Source: VBAS01 sp035764525
GTDB taxonomy: Bacteria; Bacteroidota; Bacteroidia; Chitinophagales; Chitinophagaceae
DNA: 8,117 bases
Direction: 5' to 3'
Assembly: GCA_035764525.1 (NCBI GenBank)
Contig: DASTZB010000621.1
Span: 1-8,117, forward strand
A program made the translations under genes and the position numbers. Shown here piece after piece: positions 6,001 through 8,117 of the stretch. Each line of letters starts with the position of its first letter. Position 1 is the first letter of the stretch. The notes under the pieces are model-generated. The model did not search any database, had not been told where the DNA came from, and worked only from the letters and a program-made list of their open reading frames with translations.

Positions 6001-7533
6001 TACCACAGTGAAAGACGCAGCAGGCGTTCCGCCAAAACTTACTGCCGTCGCTCCCGAAAATCCTGACCCGATAATGGTTACGGTTGAGTCTGTGCCGGTA
6101 GCAGCTGGTGAAAAAGAATAAATGTTTAGGGACGAAACTGTATTTCTTAAAACGTCAATCGAATTTGATGGATAATTCGTTGTAGCAATATCAGGTTTCC
6201 CGTCTCCGTCAAAGTCACTGGCGGCTATTGCAAATGGGCTGGCGTCAACTGTGTAATTTACTTTTGCATCAAAAGACAATTGCCCACTTACACTAGTATT
6301 TCTCAATATCGAAAAACTAGTTGCAGTGCTATTTGTCGCACACAGATCTGGCTTCCCATCGCCATCAATATCAGATACTGAAACTGCGTAACATATTGTT
6401 GTTATCGAAAAAAAAGCTGCAGGCCCAAAAGAAAAGAAACCGCCTGATGTAGTATTTCGCAGAACAGAGATAATCGAATTATTTGCGCTTGTTGCTATGA
6501 TATCAGATTTCCCGTCACCATCGATATCTCCAATCGACAACCAGATAGGATACGGACTATTATAATCTGTTTTTGCTGCAAAGGAAAAAGAACCGGGAGT
6601 GCTGGTGTTTCTGAAAACAGAAACTTTATTGGTATTTCCGTTTGCAAGAACCAGATCAGGTTTTGCATCGCCGTCTAGATCTGAAACAGCCAGACTTTGG
6701 ATGTCGAAACCTGCTGGAAAATCTGTTTTGGCAGCAAAAGACAAAATCCCGGATGTACTTATATTTCTAAAAACAGAGAAACTGGAGGAAGTACTGTTTG
6801 CTGTTATCAAGTCAGGTTTTCCATCTTTATCAACGTCAACAATTTCAACAGCCAAAGGGCCGATACCAGTAGTTAAGTCAGTGCCAGAAGCAAAAGAAAT
6901 ATTGCCCAGGCTACTGGTATTGCGGTATAGTGAAATGGTATTAGAACTATCATTAGCCACTGCTATATCGGGTTTGCCATCTCCATCAAGATCACCTGAT
7001 GTTATATCTAAAGGAAAGCTACCTGTTGGATAAGAATTTCCAGTAGTAAATGAAATATTTGCGCCAGTGCTATTGTTTTCAAAAACTGATATACTGCGTG
7101 AAAACGCATTGATATTCGCCATATCAATCTTACCGTCCCCATCAAAATCTGAAAGAACAATAGCGGCAGGCAGATTTCCGGAAGTATAATCTGTCTTAGG
7201 ACCCATAGAATTGGATGAAAGTGCAAGACCGCCACCCGCAAAAGTTACTATGAAAGGCATATTGGAATAAGCCGTAAGATTGTTTGTAGTGACTGTTATG
7301 GGTTGATATGTTGCCCCGGCAGGAACTGTTACTGTAAGTTGGGTTGTGGTAGCTCCAATTATGTTGGCCTTGACAGCGCCAAAAAAGACGATATTATTTG
7401 CAGCGGTAGCACTAAAGTTGTTGCCGGTAATTGTTACAATTGTGCCCACCGACCCGGAAGTCGGAGAAAAAGAACTGATAGTTGGCTGCGCAAATACATT
7501 GAAAGAAAAAAGAAATGAAATAAAATAAAGCAA
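3067..7533 (-). CDS. Giant secreted protein: two seven-bladed FG-GAP propellers, eight IPT/TIG domains, T9SS sorting domain
   Basis: The protein has 1488 residues from the TTG at 7533 to the TAA at 3069-3067. Order: signal peptide (1-15, cleavage expected after VFA); long IPT/TIG 1 (about 17-98); propeller A, seven FG-GAP/VCBS-like blades (about 113-465); IPT 2-4 (about 469-702); long IPT 5 (705-787); propeller B, seven blades (about 800-1155); IPT 6-8 (about 1162-1396); type A T9SS sorting domain (about 1410-1488), with RIFPNP, VVDIAGRTV, LPSGIYNL and a basic end (FMKK). Blades carry a calcium loop DxDGDGKxD and a trailing S-x-x-x-RNT motif. IPT domains begin I-x-S-F-S/T-P and contain T-I-T-G-x-N-F. 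The protein should pass Sec, then T9SS, to the surface or outside. Propellers of this kind often bind protein or sugar, but no catalytic domain is visible and the ligand is unknown. The start is doubtful: TTG gives a signal peptide without basic residues, and the frame is open upstream to the stop at 7611-7609. Confidence 0.93.
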   Translation of the reverse strand: MLYFISFLFSFNVFAQPTISSFSPTSGSVGTIVTITGNNFSATAANNIVFFGAVKANIIGATTTQLTVTVPAGATYQPITVTTNNLTAYSNMPFIVTFAGGGLALSSNSMGPKTDYTSGNLPAAIVLSDFDGDGKIDMANINAFSRSISVFENNSTGANISFTTGNSYPTGSFPLDITSGDLDGDGKPDIAVANDSSNTISLYRNTSSLGNISFASGTDLTTGIGPLAVEIVDVDKDGKPDLITANSTSSSFSVFRNISTSGILSFAAKTDFPAGFDIQSLAVSDLDGDAKPDLVLANGNTNKVSVFRNTSTPGSFSFAAKTDYNSPYPIWLSIGDIDGDGKSDIIATSANNSIISVLRNTTSGGFFSFGPAAFFSITTICYAVSVSDIDGDGKPDLCATNSTATSFSILRNTSVSGQLSFDAKVNYTVDASPFAIAASDFDGDGKPDIATTNYPSNSIDVLRNTVSSLNIYSFSPAATGTDSTVTIIGSGFSGATAVSFGGTPAASFTVVSPTLITAVVGAGATGNISITTPVGTVIHGGFTYVPQPVINAFTPATAGTGFIIKITGSNFIGATAVNFGGSPASSFIVDSANSITAVVGAGASGSVSVITAGGTATKTGFIYVPPPVISSFSPSNAAAGASVTITGSNFTGTTSVFFGEIPATSFVVVSPTVITTVVGSATGGSIKVTTPYGYSLLPGFYNGIKINSVSPLSGPIGTTVNITGMNFSNIIADNKVYLGDVSAPVTAAGAASLSITVPIGASFKPITVITNKVVAYANNAFNITFPGNDSGFTSNSFDPKIEIQTGANPYNFCITDFDGDGKPDLAVPTVGALSVHRNTGSIGNISFTPKTDYTTSTLYTLNVSVSSGDLDGDGKPDLILSADNATKFFFFRNTSSPGVISFETAGMFATGGNSHERISVMDFDGDGKVDLAVANEVNNKLLIYRNTTYAQVISFSEPIIYATGEEPQSITVGDFDSDGKQDIAVSNFIDNISVYRNTSNYGSISFAAPLNYTVARALGQIGSGDLDGDGKPDLIIASHMDSTLSILRNTSSAGSISFANKVNLATGNNPYSFSIGDMDGDGKPDLVIDNIISLSISILKNNSASGTITFSPKFDYPISLLTPVSVSIGDLDVDGKPDFGVAGVNDHILSIYRNNIGPALSPSIASFTPGTGTSGDTITIRGIHFTGATLVNFGGYAAGSFTVVSDTIITAVVGIGASGSVAVITPIGVASRAGFEFISLTKITSFTPTSAATGAAITIIGTNFTGATSVSFGGIAATSFTVNSSTSITAVVGAGASGNITITTPGGTASIAGFTFIPPPTITSFTPSSGGTGTSITITGNNFTGTTAVNFGGVAASSFTANSATTITAVVGTGASGNVSVTTPGGAASIAGFTFNTVTGINGPSNNNSIELRIFPNPTIDIAVIKHPSSNKNAQIRVVDIAGRTVKVFMPVRNTKESQFDLKILPSGIYNLIWSDRVRILSRTFMKK
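3069..3474 (-). repeat. Direct repeat, copy A: 3' end of the large gene
   Basis: This 406-bp stretch aligns without gaps to 7712-8117 at an offset of 4643 bp. By hand I count about 39 mismatches, near 90% identity. It encodes the last part of IPT 8, the linker (NTVTGINGPSNNN) and the whole T9SS sorting domain. Similarity stops at the stop codon. Confidence 0.92.
3340..5421 (-). repeat. Duplicated module, copy 2 (IPT, 7 FG-GAP blades, 3 IPT)
   Basis: Residues 705-1398 of the large protein, the second copy of the module at 5422-7485. It starts with the long IPT 5 (INSVSPLSGPIG), runs through the second set of seven blades and ends with IPT 6-8 just before the sorting domain. The copies agree in architecture and motifs but have diverged in sequence, so the duplication is not recent. 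Confidence 0.8.
4069..5136 (-). repeat. Seven FG-GAP/VCBS blades, propeller B
   Basis: The calcium loops begin at Asp 816, 869, 922, 974, 1025, 1077 and 1130, a spacing of 51-53 residues. Variants are DFDSDGKQD at 974 and DLDVDGKPD at 1130; both keep the three loop aspartates, the turn Gly and the final Asp. The closing motif of each blade is again RNT or a variant (HRNT, FRNT, YRNN, LKNN). Confidence 0.85.
5422..7485 (-). repeat. Duplicated module, copy 1 (IPT, 7 FG-GAP blades, 3 IPT)
   Basis: Residues 17-704 of the large protein. The same domain order recurs in residues 705-1398, offset by 687 residues at IPT 1/5 and at the first blade, by 690 at the seventh blade and by about 693 at the triple-IPT block. 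The long IPT of each copy shares a distinctive ending (P-I-T-V-x-T-N followed by A-Y-x-N) that the short IPT domains lack, which fixes the module boundary. Confidence 0.8.
6139..7197 (-). repeat. Seven FG-GAP/VCBS blades, propeller A
   Basis: The calcium loops begin at Asp 129, 181, 233, 285, 336, 388 and 440, a spacing of 51-52 residues (about 156 bp at DNA level). Variants are DVDKDGKPD at 233 and DLDGDAKPD at 285, where the turn Gly is Ala. Blade segments end in motifs such as SVFRNTS, then a G-x-x-SF strand. Seven blades make a complete propeller in this fold class. Confidence 0.85.
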
Positions 7534-7709
7534 ACTTTTTTTTGCAAAAACTTTTTTGAATGAGTTTATCAGACAGGGGTAGAATTTTTTGATTTGGATA
7601 GTTTTAGGTTAATAAAAATAGAAAATAACGTTAATTGGCCTGCATTTTCCAAGGAATATTTTTCATAAATACAAACTATTCTTTATTACCGGTGAATAAT
7701 GACCGATCT
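7534..7709. other. Intergenic region between the tandem repeat-protein genes
   Basis: This 176-bp, very AT-rich gap has no exact TAnnTTTG element and no convincing terminator hairpin. On the minus strand the frame of the large protein stays open from 7608 to 7534 and would encode a basic stretch (KKFYPCLIN, then KKVFAKKS) fitting a signal-peptide n-region. No in-frame ATG, GTG or TTG lies in this part; near-cognate codons are ATC at 7599-7597 and 7593-7591, CTG at 7572-7570 and ATA at 7569-7567. The nearest ATGs (7645, 7666) are in another frame and soon meet a stop. The A8 tract at 7543-7536 is the longest homopolymer here. Confidence 0.6.
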
Positions 7710-8117
7710 CTATTTTTTCATAAATGCTCTGCTAAGTATTTTAATTCCATCTGACCATACTAAATTATATAGTCCTGAAGGCAGAATTTTTAAATCAAAC
7801 TGGCTTTGTGTAGTATTTCTTACAGGCATCAATACTTTAACAGTTCTTCCGGCTATATCTACAACCCTTATTTGAGCATTCTTGTTTGAGGAAGGATGTT
7901 TAATGATAGCAATATCAATGGTTGGGTTTGGAAATATTCTTAACTCAATTGAATTATTATTTGAAGGCCCGTTTATCCCTGTAACTGTATTAAATGTAAA
8001 GCCAGCTATTGACACTGTACCACCTGGAGTTGTTATAGTTATGTTACCCGATGCGCCGGTTCCTACAACTGCAGTGATAATTGTTGCTGAATTAACCGTA
8101 AATGAAGAAGCCGCAAC
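7710..8117 (-). CDS. Paralogous IPT/TIG and T9SS sorting-domain protein, 5' part beyond window edge
   Basis: The frame is open from the right window edge (8117) to the TAG at 7712-7710, giving 135 residues. The GTG at 8015-8013 is an internal Val in the IPT end (GGTVSIAGFTF), not a start, so the gene continues outside. Residues 1-42 are the end of an IPT/TIG domain. A linker identical to that of the large protein follows (NTVTGINGPSNNN), then a type A T9SS sorting domain with RIFPNP, VVDIAGRTV, LPSGLYNL and terminal FMKK. Over the last 96 residues I count 10 differences from the large protein. It is therefore a secreted or surface protein of the same family, probably with a similar repeat architecture upstream (inference). 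It lies 176 bp upstream of the large gene on the same strand; with no clear terminator between them, co-transcription is possible. Confidence 0.9.
   Translation of the reverse strand, partial: VAASSFTVNSATIITAVVGTGASGNITITTPGGTVSIAGFTFNTVTGINGPSNNNSIELRIFPNPTIDIAIIKHPSSNKNAQIRVVDIAGRTVKVLMPVRNTTQSQFDLKILPSGLYNLVWSDGIKILSRAFMKK
7712..8117 (-). repeat. Direct repeat, copy B: 3' end of the upstream paralog
   Basis: Partner of 3069-3474, aligned without gaps to the window edge, so the true repeat may extend further. The best conserved part is about 7800-8012 (sorting domain and linker), with roughly ten mismatches over some 210 bp. Divergence is higher in the last 60 bases of the gene and in the IPT-coding part. 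Confidence 0.92.

Noticed and set aside
4069..7197. Regular repeats of about 156 bp that could suggest a CRISPR-like or satellite array
   Set aside because: The period equals one protein blade, repeats are conserved at amino-acid level only, and the reading frame runs through them without interruption.
4503..7241. Minus-strand frames at 4503-4688 and 7008-7241
   Set aside because: They are out-of-frame shadows inside the large repeat gene, whose own frame is intact with clear repeat motifs throughout.
7631..7666. Mini-frame of 11 residues (MKNIPWKMQAN) upstream of the large gene, possible leader peptide
   Set aside because: It is too short to support as coding, has no regulatory motif, and has no terminator-like hairpin behind it. 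It is also out of frame with the large gene.

Overview
The window looks like chromosomal DNA of a Bacteroidota bacterium, most likely Chitinophagales/Chitinophagaceae or a relative (lineage is inferred). The evidence is a C-terminal type IX secretion (T9SS) sorting domain on the large secreted protein and on its neighbour, a DUF4382 lipoprotein, a TAnnTTTG promoter element in front of kdsA, AT-rich A/T-tract intergenic DNA and no clear Shine-Dalgarno sequences. I see no tRNA, rRNA, CRISPR array, transposase or phage gene.

Layout. Positions 2-994 (+) hold the 3' part of a kelch-type beta-propeller gene whose start lies left of the window. Positions 1106-1927 (+) hold kdsA, the metal-dependent class of KDO-8-phosphate synthase, apparently with its own promoter and ended by a strong, probably bidirectional, hairpin terminator at 1933-1962. 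Facing it, 1979-2779 (-) encodes a DUF4382 lipoprotein. A 287-bp gap follows (2780-3066) with two hairpins that look like terminators for minus-strand transcription. Positions 3067-7533 (-) encode a 1488-residue secreted repeat protein. Positions 7710-8117 (-) are the 3' end of a second gene of the same kind, whose start lies right of the window.

The large protein dominates the window. It is a tandem duplication of one module of about 690 residues: one long IPT/TIG domain, seven FG-GAP/VCBS-like blades with calcium loops spaced 51-53 residues apart, then three IPT/TIG domains. A T9SS sorting domain follows the second copy. The expected structure is two seven-bladed propellers joined by Ig-like spacers, exported by Sec and T9SS and displayed or released at the cell surface. 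Its C-terminal 406 bp are about 90% identical, without gaps, to the end of the next gene, so this is a tandem family of surface proteins. Its start is odd: no ATG precedes the signal peptide in frame. A TTG start gives a signal peptide without positive charge, whereas the open frame upstream would give a normal lysine-rich one from an ATC codon.

Only kdsA has a firmly assigned biochemical role (outer-membrane lipopolysaccharide synthesis). The other genes encode envelope or secreted proteins with probable binding or adhesion roles whose ligands cannot be read from sequence. I found no convincing new enzymatic or defence system. The most unusual material is the duplicated propeller protein, its tandem paralog and its start codon.
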